Source: an uncultured Eubacteriales bacterium (GTDB lineage Bacteria; Bacillota; Clostridia; UBA1381). Taken from it: a stretch of 6,738 nt of DNA. The notes beneath the pieces were generated by a model. It did no database searches, was not told where the DNA came from, and saw only the letters and a list, made by a program, of their open reading frames with translations. Positions 1 through 6,225 of the stretch are shown in pieces (the stretch's first letter is position 1; each line of letters starts with the position of its first letter). The translations under genes and the position numbers were made by a program. The stretch is taken from assembly GCA_900556575.1 (NCBI GenBank), contig USPO01000082.1:1-6738 (forward strand), read 5' to 3'.

Positions 1-677
1 CGTTCCACCTTAACAGCGGTCTCACCGAAAAGGATCCTGAGCGTATTCCGCTTTCTGAGGTTAAGGAACTTTATAAAGGACACGAGGTCAGTGCTCATAC
101 CTATACCCACCCTACAATTGCACGCTGCCCGATGAGTGAAGTTATAAAGCAGGTTATGCTTGACAGAGAACTCCTTGAAAAGGCATGCGGCTATCCTGTA
201 AGAGGAATGAGCTACCCTAACGGCTCATATTCCGAAGATATAAAGAAAATTCTTCCTGCATGCGGAATTGAATACAGCCGTGTTGTTGGAAGTACAGATG
301 ATTTTGCTATGCCTGAAGATTTCCTTGAATGGACTTCAACGTGTCATCACAGCCACAACCTCATGCAGAATGCAGAACGTTTCGCAAACCTTCATAAGAC
401 ACAGTATCTCTATATGATGTATGTATGGGGTCACAGCTATGAATTTGACCGTGACGGAATTTGGGATTTAATAGAAGGTTTTGCGAAGTACATAGGCGGC
501 AGAGATGACATTTGGTATGCAACAAACATCGAAATCGTTGACTACATGAATGCAGCAAAAAATCTTAAATATAGTGCTGACGGCACAATGGTATACAATC
601 CTTCTGCAATAACCGTATGTATAAAGGTTGATGGCATTATGCACGAAATCAAACCGGGAGAAACCTGTGAAATATGA
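1..677 (+). CDS. Polysaccharide deacetylase (NodB homology domain), 5' truncated by window edge
   Basis: The frame is open from base 3 to a TGA at 675-677, giving 224 visible residues with the N-terminus outside the window. The protein resembles carbohydrate esterase family 4 metal-dependent deacetylases, which remove N- or O-acetyl groups from chitin-like, peptidoglycan or plant glycans. Visible signatures are FHLNSGL at the edge, the metal-binding H-x3-H as HTYTH (bases 96-110), the R...YPNG active-site motif (RGMSYPNGSY) and a late WGHSYEFD segment where the last conserved His normally lies. The first catalytic motif (TFDD type) would be upstream and cannot be checked. A short beta-like tail (NPSAITVCIKVDG) follows the catalytic part, as in several Firmicute members. 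The Met codon at 132 is internal, because HTYTH lies before it. Its 3' end overlaps the next gene by 11 bases, so the two are probably cotranscribed. The substrate is not determinable from this fragment. Confidence 0.88.
   Translation, partial: FHLNSGLTEKDPERIPLSEVKELYKGHEVSAHTYTHPTIARCPMSEVIKQVMLDRELLEKACGYPVRGMSYPNGSYSEDIKKILPACGIEYSRVVGSTDDFAMPEDFLEWTSTCHHSHNLMQNAERFANLHKTQYLYMMYVWGHSYEFDRDGIWDLIEGFAKYIGGRDDIWYATNIEIVDYMNAAKNLKYSADGTMVYNPSAITVCIKVDGIMHEIKPGETCEI
656..660 (+). promoter_or_regulatory. Ribosome binding site deciding the GTG start at 667
   Basis: GGGAG lies six bases before GTG at 667-669, inside the last codons of the deacetylase gene. This spacing is near optimal. It favours GTG 667 over the in-frame upstream TTG 628 and ATG 631, neither of which has a comparable site. 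The placement suggests translational coupling of the two genes. Confidence 0.7.
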
Positions 678-1377
678 GAGTGAGCTATTTGTTCCGGTAA
701 AAAACCTTTTCGAGAAAATGGGCTATATCGTAAATGCGGAAGTAAAGGGCTGCGATGTTACTGCTGTAAACGACAATGAACTGATAATCATTGAATTAAA
801 GAAAAATTTATCAGTAACACTTTTAGCGCAGGGACTTGCACGGCAAAAAACAGGTGCGGTTACATATGTAGCCGTACCTAAGCCTAAGAATTATTCCCCG
901 AAAACATTTCGCGATACACTTTATGTAATAAAGAAGCTGGAACTCGGATTGATTTTCGTAAATATCAGAGGAGAATATTCCTATGCTGAAATAATTCAGC
1001 ATCCCGAAAAATTCACTCCGGTAAAGACAAATTACAAAAAGAGAAAATCCATCCTAAAGGAAATAGACGGCAGAACCATAGATAAGAACACCGGCGGAGT
1101 AACCGGAACAAGGATTGCGACCGCCTACACCGAAAAATGTATAAAGATAGCGTGTATACTTGACATATACGGCGAACTTTCCCCTAAGCAGGTACGTTCA
1201 TTTGGCGGTGATGAAAGATGTGCGGCAATAATGCGTTCCAATGTATACGGCTGGTTTAACCACCCCACCAAAGGAATATACTCTATTTCCGAAAAAGGCA
1301 GGCTAGGTATTTTGGAATATCCGGAGCTTGAGCGATATTACACAGAAAAACTTATAGAAAATAAAGAAACCTCCTGA
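667..1377 (+). CDS. DUF2161 family protein, putative PD-(D/E)XK nuclease fold
   Basis: Starting from GTG 667 the protein has 236 residues and no signal peptide, so it is cytoplasmic. It matches the DUF2161 pattern as I know it. The N-terminal part has ESELFVPVKNLFEKMGY, then GCDVTAV with D30, then IIIELKK with E43 and K45: the D...ExK arrangement of PD-(D/E)XK phosphodiesterases. An AQGLAR segment (Q55, R59) follows. A TGG-V-TGTR stretch (about 142-149) leads to a probable winged-helix region (about 156-211, with SPKQVRSFGG and SNVYGWF). That layout suggests DNA binding plus a nuclease-like core, but no activity is established for the family to my knowledge, so the function is unassigned. It overlaps the deacetylase gene by 11 bases and has its own ribosome binding site. 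Its last codons and stop form the left arm of the downstream hairpin. Family assignment is fairly sure; biochemical role is not. Confidence 0.85.
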   Translation: MKYESELFVPVKNLFEKMGYIVNAEVKGCDVTAVNDNELIIIELKKNLSVTLLAQGLARQKTGAVTYVAVPKPKNYSPKTFRDTLYVIKKLELGLIFVNIRGEYSYAEIIQHPEKFTPVKTNYKKRKSILKEIDGRTIDKNTGGVTGTRIATAYTEKCIKIACILDIYGELSPKQVRSFGGDERCAAIMRSNVYGWFNHPTKGIYSISEKGRLGILEYPELERYYTEKLIENKETS

Positions 1378-1402
1378 TGTGATTTTTACATCAGGAGGTT
1401 TC
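1366..1402. terminator. Bidirectional intrinsic terminator between convergent genes
   Basis: The left arm GAAACCTCCTGATGT (1366-1380) pairs perfectly over 15 bp with ACATCAGGAGGTTTC (1388-1402), leaving a 7-base loop. T-rich sequence follows on both strands: CTTATTTCATTTTTA rightward, and TTTATTTTC leftward on the - strand. It therefore fits termination of both the DUF2161 gene and the lyase gene. The left arm encodes the last Glu-Thr-Ser and TGA of the DUF2161 gene. The lyase stop codon (1415-1417) lies 12 bases from the right arm. Confidence 0.9.
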
Positions 1403-1414
1403 CTTATTTCATTT

Positions 1415-4400
1415 TTACTCTATTACATTTTCAATTTCATCAGCAGTTTCATCTATCTGAACTAATTCGTCCAATTCCAGCAGTTCCGAAAGAATTGCCG
1501 ATGCCGAAGGAACTGTATATCCTTTTGCATTGCAAAGCGGCTCCGGTCTTTCGGTTGAGCTTAATAGGCTTACCTTTAAGCTTGAGCCTTCAGCAAGGTT
1601 GTCTGCAAATGTAAACTGTACAGAAGCTTCCTCATCAGCACTTATTTCATCGATAGTTTTTAATGATACGGCTGTTAATCTGCCGTTTTCATCATAGACT
1701 GCCGATACGGCCTTTACATCAGATACATCTCTTCCAAGCTTGAATACAGCTGTGACTGTATTGTCTGCTGCTGTGATTTCACCAATTCCGTAATCTCCTG
1801 ACGGAGTATTTGTCGGTCCGGCAGACGGACTCGGTGACGGTGACTCTGTTTCTGACGGAGTTGATGACGGACTCGGTGATGCTGTTTCACTGCCCGGAGC
1901 TGAATAGGTTATCACCTTGACATTCTTTATTTTTGCTTCCTGGCTGTTAATCGTATCAATGTATCCGATAGCGTTAATTTCAGTATCCGCATCGTAATAA
2001 GCCTTGTCCGTACCCGAAAGGAGCTTATTTCCCGATGTATCCGTTACTATATAGCTTAAGGTCTTATCTTTTGCATTAACAGTTATCTTTGTATGTACAT
2101 ATGCATCTCTTGCTCCCGGTGCATTGCCTAGTGTTTTATCCATCATTGCTGCATAGTCGCTGCTGCTTATTACACCCTCAACAAATGCTATTCCAGATGT
2201 ATCATAATTGTTCTTGGTTGTACTGCCCGGTCTCTTTGAAGCATCAACAAGTCCAAACTTTGCTCTTGATGAAGCTGTTACATAAGAGTCAAACTCGACA
2301 ACGTAGTTATCCTGACCATTTACAATGCTGCTTATATCTGCATACGCACTGGCATGCTCATTATTGGCATTTGATGCATTTTCAAATGTGATTTCATTCT
2401 CCGAGCCTGTTGCCTCCGAAACCGTTACTCTTGATTTAGCAACAAAGCTTGTAACCTTATTTTCATGCGGTATGGGACTCGGTGTCGGTGTCGGTGACGG
2501 ACTCGGTGTCGGTGTCGGCTCCTTTGTAGGAAGCGGAGTTCCTATCGGACCGTCCTTTGTTGTTATTCTCGAATAGCTCAACTCCTCGATTTTCGGATTT
2601 GCAGTAATTCCGCCGTCTCCGTCCTTTGTAGTATAAAACTTCAATTCCGCAAAGCTTTGACCGTTTAAGTCGAAAGTCCTTGTATACTGACCATTTACAG
2701 CTGTCCAGCTGCTGTCTGTTCCGGTAACCGTTGCAGTAGCTGTATTGTTGTCATAGTCGAAATCTATATTAACAATCCATCTCTTGGCACTTCCCTGAAT
2801 ATTTCCTATTCCATCAACTACCGATGTCCAGTCATTTGCAAAGCTCTTTTCATCATCATTACCTATCTTCGACATTAATGTTCCCGCCGAAGTCTCATAA
2901 TTCTGACTCCATTTAAGAATATTTTCACCGTTATTATCTAACAGCTGAAGATTGAAGGTATATTCATGACCTGTCCAGTTCCATGTTTTATCAACCAACT
3001 GCTTACCGCCCGTTGTGAATTTGAAATTTAAATTAGCCTTGTTATCTGCATAGGCTGTAAATTCCTTATGGAATTCTCCGCCCACAGGTGCATTACTCTG
3101 TGACAATGATGCACTTGTTGGTGTAAGGCTTGTAGTACCCTGATTTTCGTCACCGTCTGTAACAAAGCTGTTATCTCCGGTTGCATCAGTTGTTATAATC
3201 GGTACAACACCCACGATACACTCCGCACTGTAGCCGCCGTCCTCTGTTGTCGCCGTTATTTTTGTTGTTCCCTCTGCAACACCTGTTACGTTACCGTAAT
3301 CGTCAACCTTCGCAATATCATCTCTTTCGGACTTCCACACTATTTTCTTATCGGTTGCATCCTCCGGCTCAATGGTTGCTATGAGCGGCTTTGATGCATT
3401 GGTACCGACTGACATTTCATTTACACTCAGCTTAATTCCGGTTACATGAGTCTGATAAACTGTAACCTCACAGGTATCCGTATATGCTCCGTCCTTGGTA
3501 ATCGCCGTTACGGTCGTTGTTCCCTCTTTAAGACCATATACAACACCGTTTGAAACCTCGGCAATTTCAGGATCTTCAACTGTCCAGGTTACACCTTTCT
3601 TTGTGGCATCAGCCGGTATAAGCTCTTTTTCTATTGCAGAGGATTTTCCCTTTTCTACCCTTACGGAATCGGCAATTTTAATTCCCGTTACCGGTACGCT
3701 GTCAAATTCGTATGCTACCTTTGTAAACAAAGTAGCCGGTGCAAGGTAATTCATTGTATTGCCTGCCGAATCCTTCGCAAGTGATGCCGAGCCTATATAA
3801 TAGCTTGTATGCGGCGGCTGATTGTATGCAACATTCTGCCATGCAATGCCCATTCTATACTGTGCATCATGCATTAATGTTGTGAGTCTGTAATCCGTAG
3901 GCATTGTTGAAGTAAATATACGCACATATGCCTGCGAATTCGGGTCTGCCTTGTTCACAGCCATCATTACTTCTTCTCTCCAGTCGCCCCAAAGGTCAGC
4001 AGTTAATATCGCATTTCTCTTTGAATAGTTGCTTGTTGCACTGCCGGTAAGAGAATATCCGTCATTTGCATAAAATCTCTTTGTGGTTCCCGTAGATGCA
4101 TTGTATTTCTGAATAATATTTGCATCCAAAAGCTCTCTCGATAAATCTCCATCCCAATAAATCACCGAGTTATCGAATGTACCGCTTCCGGCATTTGCAG
4201 GCTTTGCCGCAACATCATCACCGTTGAAGTCATGCGTCATGCTTAAACCGCTGCTCCAGCCAAGCGCCAGTGCGTTCGGATGAGTCTTTGCGTAATCATC
4301 ATCTATGTTATCCATTACGCCTCGTCCGTTATCACCCGATGTTGTAATCTTTCCCGATGACCAGAAATGCTTTCCGGTTGACGCAACTCTTAAATCTTCA

Positions 4401-5881
4401 GCGTACTTTTTATACTGATCTTCCTTTACCGAGAATACTTCCTGAACACCGTCATTGTTAAAGTCGCTCATGTGCATTGCATCACCGTGACCAAGACCGG
4501 TGTTTCCGAGAACAGTTTTTCCGTCATCATCCAATGCTGCAGAACCGTAAACAATTTCATCCTTGCCGTCATTATCTATATCTCCTATTGACAGGTTATG
4601 GTTTCCCTGACCGTACATTGAATTTGTTCCGGATTTAGAACCGTTATATTCCCATCTCATCGATAATGTACTTCCGTCCCAGTCATAGGTACGGATTACC
4701 GCTGCCGCATAATATCCTCGGCACATAACCAAGCTTGGGTGAACACCGTCAAGATATGCTACACCGGCAAGATAACGTTCACTTCTGTTATACTTCGAGT
4801 CACCCCAGCCGGCGGATGCACTTTCATAAGGAATGTATTCCGTTGTGGCAAGTGCAGCACCGGTTTCGCCGTCAAATATCGTTAAGAATTGAGTATATGG
4901 ATTTTTACCCTTCGTCCTGCCGCTTGTTCCGATATATGATTTTGTATTATCGGTATTTCTGATTTTTGCCGTATCTCCAACCTCGGTTACATAATGTCCT
5001 GTACCGTCTATTGTACCCGGTGCTGTTTTCATTGCAACCTCGGCTCTGCCGTCTCCGTCAAAGTCATATACGATAAACTGTGTATAATGGGCTCCGGCTG
5101 TTACATTCTGTCCTAAATCAATTCGCCATTTATACCCGCCGTTATTAGGGTCTAATTCATAGGCATCGATATAAACATTTCCTGTGAAATCAGCACCTGC
5201 ACTATCCTTTGAATCGGTAGGGTCCCATTTTAAAACAAGCTCATAATCGCCGTCACCGTCAAGGTCGCCGACAGAACCGTCATTTGCTCCACCCTCATGG
5301 CTTGAATCAGTGGTGTAATAATATGATGTTTTTCCGTCCCCCATTCTGCTTACCGGATCCGGTCTTTGAATCGGAATATCAACGTATGTAAAAGAATTTG
5401 GCAGGCTGTTTCCGCTTCCTACCTCGCTGCCCTTTGCGGTATGATTTTCACCGGGAGTAACCTCCTGTTCAGCTGCAACCTCGGCAGCAGATGCTCCTGC
5501 CTTTACAACCTTATACTTTGATGAAGCTGTTCCGCTTGTGTCGATATAGTTTGTCGCATCATGAACACCTGTTGTGTAAATCTTTGTTCCGTTGCGGTAA
5601 ATATCAAATGCCTGATTTTCAAGACTTTCATCACCGAGAAGTCTCCAGCTGAGGTACACACCGTTCTCCATAACTGAACGGCTGTCCTTTACCCTGTATG
5701 TCGCAATCAATCCACGGTTAAGACTCTCCATCTGACGCACGGTTGTGTGATACTGCGGTGTACCAGTTGTATTAGCACTCCAGCTTTCAACGGCACTGTC
5801 GGCACTTGCAATATTGAAACTGCCGAAAAGTGAAGTAAGCATAGATGCACTTACAATTGCACTTACCAGTTTTTTATTCAT
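1415..5881 (-). CDS. Secreted multimodular rhamnogalacturonan lyase, polysaccharide lyase family 11
   Basis: This 1488-residue secreted enzyme is predicted to cleave the rhamnogalacturonan-I backbone of pectin by beta-elimination. Residues 1-27 are a signal peptide (MNKKLV start, hydrophobic core, cleavage after ASA). Residues 48-145 form the N-terminal beta domain of family 11 (GVYLSWRLLGDE). Residues about 160-725 are the propeller, with calcium-site signatures DLDGDGDYE (206-214), DFDGDGRAE (273-281), DIDNDGKDE (434-442) and DFNNDGVQE (473-481), plus family motifs GAHYTQF (263-269), GHGDAMH (464-470), ADLWGDWREE (628-637) and WQNVAYNQPPH (681-691). Two Big_2 Ig-like domains follow (729-808, 811-893), then a jelly-roll-like module (895-1107), a Pro-Thr/Ser linker (1115-1138), a second such module (1140-1326), a second linker (1331-1361), a small beta domain (1363-1455) and an acidic tail (1456-1488). 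Bacillus family-11 lyases, as I recall, are about 600 residues, so roughly half of this protein is accessory. The start is fixed by AAGGAG eight bases upstream. No dockerin, S-layer, LPXTG or lipobox motif is seen. Confidence 0.95.
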   Translation of the reverse strand: MNKKLVSAIVSASMLTSLFGSFNIASADSAVESWSANTTGTPQYHTTVRQMESLNRGLIATYRVKDSRSVMENGVYLSWRLLGDESLENQAFDIYRNGTKIYTTGVHDATNYIDTSGTASSKYKVVKAGASAAEVAAEQEVTPGENHTAKGSEVGSGNSLPNSFTYVDIPIQRPDPVSRMGDGKTSYYYTTDSSHEGGANDGSVGDLDGDGDYELVLKWDPTDSKDSAGADFTGNVYIDAYELDPNNGGYKWRIDLGQNVTAGAHYTQFIVYDFDGDGRAEVAMKTAPGTIDGTGHYVTEVGDTAKIRNTDNTKSYIGTSGRTKGKNPYTQFLTIFDGETGAALATTEYIPYESASAGWGDSKYNRSERYLAGVAYLDGVHPSLVMCRGYYAAAVIRTYDWDGSTLSMRWEYNGSKSGTNSMYGQGNHNLSIGDIDNDGKDEIVYGSAALDDDGKTVLGNTGLGHGDAMHMSDFNNDGVQEVFSVKEDQYKKYAEDLRVASTGKHFWSSGKITTSGDNGRGVMDNIDDDYAKTHPNALALGWSSGLSMTHDFNGDDVAAKPANAGSGTFDNSVIYWDGDLSRELLDANIIQKYNASTGTTKRFYANDGYSLTGSATSNYSKRNAILTADLWGDWREEVMMAVNKADPNSQAYVRIFTSTMPTDYRLTTLMHDAQYRMGIAWQNVAYNQPPHTSYYIGSASLAKDSAGNTMNYLAPATLFTKVAYEFDSVPVTGIKIADSVRVEKGKSSAIEKELIPADATKKGVTWTVEDPEIAEVSNGVVYGLKEGTTTVTAITKDGAYTDTCEVTVYQTHVTGIKLSVNEMSVGTNASKPLIATIEPEDATDKKIVWKSERDDIAKVDDYGNVTGVAEGTTKITATTEDGGYSAECIVGVVPIITTDATGDNSFVTDGDENQGTTSLTPTSASLSQSNAPVGGEFHKEFTAYADNKANLNFKFTTGGKQLVDKTWNWTGHEYTFNLQLLDNNGENILKWSQNYETSAGTLMSKIGNDDEKSFANDWTSVVDGIGNIQGSAKRWIVNIDFDYDNNTATATVTGTDSSWTAVNGQYTRTFDLNGQSFAELKFYTTKDGDGGITANPKIEELSYSRITTKDGPIGTPLPTKEPTPTPSPSPTPTPSPIPHENKVTSFVAKSRVTVSEATGSENEITFENASNANNEHASAYADISSIVNGQDNYVVEFDSYVTASSRAKFGLVDASKRPGSTTKNNYDTSGIAFVEGVISSSDYAAMMDKTLGNAPGARDAYVHTKITVNAKDKTLSYIVTDTSGNKLLSGTDKAYYDADTEINAIGYIDTINSQEAKIKNVKVITYSAPGSETASPSPSSTPSETESPSPSPSAGPTNTPSGDYGIGEITAADNTVTAVFKLGRDVSDVKAVSAVYDENGRLTAVSLKTIDEISADEEASVQFTFADNLAEGSSLKVSLLSSTERPEPLCNAKGYTVPSASAILSELLELDELVQIDETADEIENVIE
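1799..1891 (-). repeat. Second Ser-Pro/Thr linker of the lyase (low-complexity coding repeat)
   Basis: Residues 1331-1361 are rich in Ser, Pro, Thr and Glu (SPSPSS, ESPSPSPSAGPTNTP). On the + strand this shows as imprecise repeats of GACGGACTCGGTGA. It separates the second jelly-roll-like module from the C-terminal beta domain and is probably a flexible extracellular tether. Confidence 0.8.
2474..2518 (-). repeat. First Pro-Thr/Pro-Ser linker of the lyase (6-base coding repeat)
   Basis: Residues 1122-1136 alternate Pro with Thr or Ser (PTPTPSPSPTPTPSP). The DNA is a near-perfect array of six-base units read as CGGTGT, CGGTGA or CGGACT on the + strand. Such linkers are common between modules of secreted clostridial glycan enzymes. 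The repeat could change length by slippage in steps of two residues. A shorter copy of the same unit lies at the right edge of the window in the neighbouring gene. Confidence 0.85.
3203..3697 (-). repeat. Tandem pair of Big_2 (bacterial Ig-like) domains in the lyase
   Basis: Residues 729-808 and 811-893 are two copies of one fold and align by eye: VTGIKI / VTGIKL at the start, then LIPADATKKGVTWTVED / TIEPEDATDKKIVWKSE, then GLKEGTTTVTAITKDG / GVAEGTTKITATTEDG. They are clearly diverged at sequence level, so this is an old duplication. Big_2 domains are usually spacers or adhesion modules on secreted proteins; here they hold the catalytic propeller away from the C-terminal modules. Confidence 0.9.
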
Positions 5882-5889
5882 TTATCTCT

Positions 5890-5895
5890 CTCCTT
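5890..5895 (-). promoter_or_regulatory. Ribosome binding site of the lyase gene
   Basis: On the - strand AAGGAG ends eight bases before the ATG at 5881-5879. It fixes the start, which gives a textbook signal peptide. Confidence 0.85.
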
Positions 5896-5898
5896 TTG

Positions 5899-5912
5899 CG
5901 TATACTAATACG
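5899..5912. promoter_or_regulatory. Short inverted repeat in the lyase leader, possible operator
   Basis: CGTAT (5899-5903) and ATACG (5908-5912) form a perfect 5-bp inverted repeat with a 4-base spacer. It sits just before the ribosome binding site and close to the predicted transcription start. It could be an operator or a tiny leader hairpin, but it is short enough to arise by chance. Confidence 0.25.
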
Positions 5913-5917
5913 AGTTT

Positions 5918-5946
5918 ACTATATATATTTTACATCATATTAACAA
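5918..5946 (-). promoter_or_regulatory. Sigma-A-type promoter of the lyase gene
   Basis: On the - strand TTGTTA (5946-5941, four of six matches to TTGACA) is followed after exactly 17 bases by TATAGT (5923-5918, five of six matches to TATAAT). Transcription would start near 5911, giving a leader of about 30 bases. The gene is therefore likely transcribed on its own rather than only by read-through from the right. Confidence 0.6.
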
Positions 5947-5950
5947 ACTA
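5939..5950. repeat. 12-base direct repeat, copy 1
   Basis: ATTAACAAACTA occurs here and again at 6051-6062, in the same orientation and 112 bases apart. This copy covers the -35 box of the lyase promoter. Both lie in AT-rich DNA, so chance is possible. Confidence 0.4.
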
Positions 5951-5965
5951 TTCAATTATTAAAAC

Positions 5966-5992
5966 AACCAAAAATATTTTTTTTATTTGGTT
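5966..5992 (-). terminator. Weak AT-rich hairpin after the small membrane ORF
   Basis: AACCAAA (5966-5972) pairs with TTTGGTT (5986-5992) around a 13-base loop. On the - strand the stem is followed by GTTTTAATAATT. It would suit the end of a short transcript from the 30-codon ORF, but it has only two G-C pairs and is a weak candidate. Confidence 0.25.
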
Positions 5993-6010
5993 ATTATGTA
6001 CACTAAATTT

Positions 6011-6103
6011 TTATATACACTTATGCATAATATATACAATAACTAATGGAATTAACAAACTAACAAATATAATATAAAGCATTATCAGCAATAATTTCTT
6101 CAA
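6011..6103 (-). CDS. Candidate 30-residue single-pass membrane peptide (TTG start)
   Basis: This ORF starts at TTG 6103-6101 and stops at TAA 6013-6011, giving 30 residues. The N-terminus reads MKKLLLIMLYIIF (TTG as Met), and an almost unbroken hydrophobic run follows up to a short polar end, MHKCI. That is one membrane span with Lys-Lys at the front. A GGAG (6116-6113, within GGAGTGA) lies nine bases before the TTG. The only in-frame ATG is codon 8, inside the hydrophobic run, and has no such site. A weak hairpin follows about 20 bases downstream. No homologue is recognised. It could be a real small membrane protein, a toxin-like or regulatory peptide, the relic of a signal peptide from a lost secreted-enzyme gene, or chance, since AT-rich DNA readily encodes Leu, Ile, Phe and Tyr. 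The ribosome binding site and the Met-Lys-Lys start are the main arguments that it is real. Confidence 0.4.
   Translation of the reverse strand: MKKLLLIMLYIIFVSLLIPLVIVYIMHKCI
6051..6062. repeat. 12-base direct repeat, copy 2
   Basis: Second exact copy of ATTAACAAACTA, inside the 30-codon ORF. See the copy at 5939-5950. Confidence 0.4.
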
Positions 6104-6140
6104 ACTTAATCACTCCATATATTCTATGAGGCTATATATT

Positions 6141-6183
6141 AAAAATAGCATTTCCCAAAATATTTCTGAGAAATGCTATTTTT
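6141..6183. terminator. Strong hairpin, probable terminator of the right-edge gene
   Basis: AAAAATAGCATTTC (6141-6154) pairs perfectly over 14 bp with GAAATGCTATTTTT (6170-6183), with a 15-base loop. On the - strand the stem ends in a run of T followed by AATATATAG, as expected for an intrinsic terminator of leftward transcription from the gene ending at 6290. The + strand side also ends in T-rich sequence. It separates the 12-codon ORF from the 30-codon membrane ORF. Confidence 0.8.
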
Positions 6184-6186
6184 ATT

Positions 6187-6225
6187 TTAAATCGGAACAA
6201 TGTCCTTCAGAAGTTCATCGGACAT
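6187..6225 (-). CDS. 12-codon ORF with strong ribosome binding site, possible leader peptide or gene relic
   Basis: ATG 6225-6223 opens a 12-residue frame (MSDELLKDIVPI) ending at TAA 6189-6187. GGGAGG (6236-6231) lies five bases upstream, the best ribosome binding site in the spacer. The stop falls only three bases before the right arm of the 6141-6183 hairpin. A perfect TATAAT (6229-6224) overlaps the start codon, so this could instead be a -10 box, although the best -35 candidate (TTGTTT, 19 bases away) is poor. The peptide has no run of one amino acid, so classical attenuation is not indicated. It may be a truncated gene start left by a deletion, or a real mini-ORF at the 3' end of the neighbouring transcript. 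Confidence 0.25.
   Translation of the reverse strand: MSDELLKDIVPI

Noticed and set aside
361..558. Short - strand ORF opposite the deacetylase
   Set aside because: It is antisense to clear NodB-domain coding sequence, and its product (rich in Cys, His and Leu) looks like a shadow translation.
628..666. TTG 628 or ATG 631 as start of the DUF2161 gene
   Set aside because: No good ribosome binding site precedes them, the extra residues do not fit the family start, and GTG 667 has GGGAG at ideal spacing.
132..677. Met at 132 as the start of a 181-residue gene
   Set aside because: The frame is open to the window edge, and the essential HTYTH metal motif lies before this Met, so it is an internal codon of a truncated gene.
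2474..2518. CRISPR or non-coding tandem array
   Set aside because: The short repeats have no spacers and translate in frame as a Pro-Thr/Ser linker.
2089..2576. Two + strand ORFs opposite the lyase linker and module region
   Set aside because: They are shadows of the lyase gene. The Gly-Val repeat in one of them is just the reverse reading of the Pro-Thr linker.
3495..3749. + strand ORF opposite the Big_2 domains
   Set aside because: Antisense shadow of well-supported lyase coding sequence.
4735..4962. + strand ORF opposite the propeller
   Set aside because: Antisense shadow of family-11 catalytic sequence, with no recognisable features.
5899..5920. Catabolite-repression (cre) site in the lyase leader
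   Set aside because: The sequence lacks the conserved TG...CG...CA spacing of the cre consensus; only an unrelated short palindrome is present.
5814..6077. + strand hydrophobic ORF of 87 codons across the spacer
   Set aside because: It begins antisense to the lyase signal peptide, lacks a ribosome binding site, and its hydrophobic content follows from AT-rich DNA.
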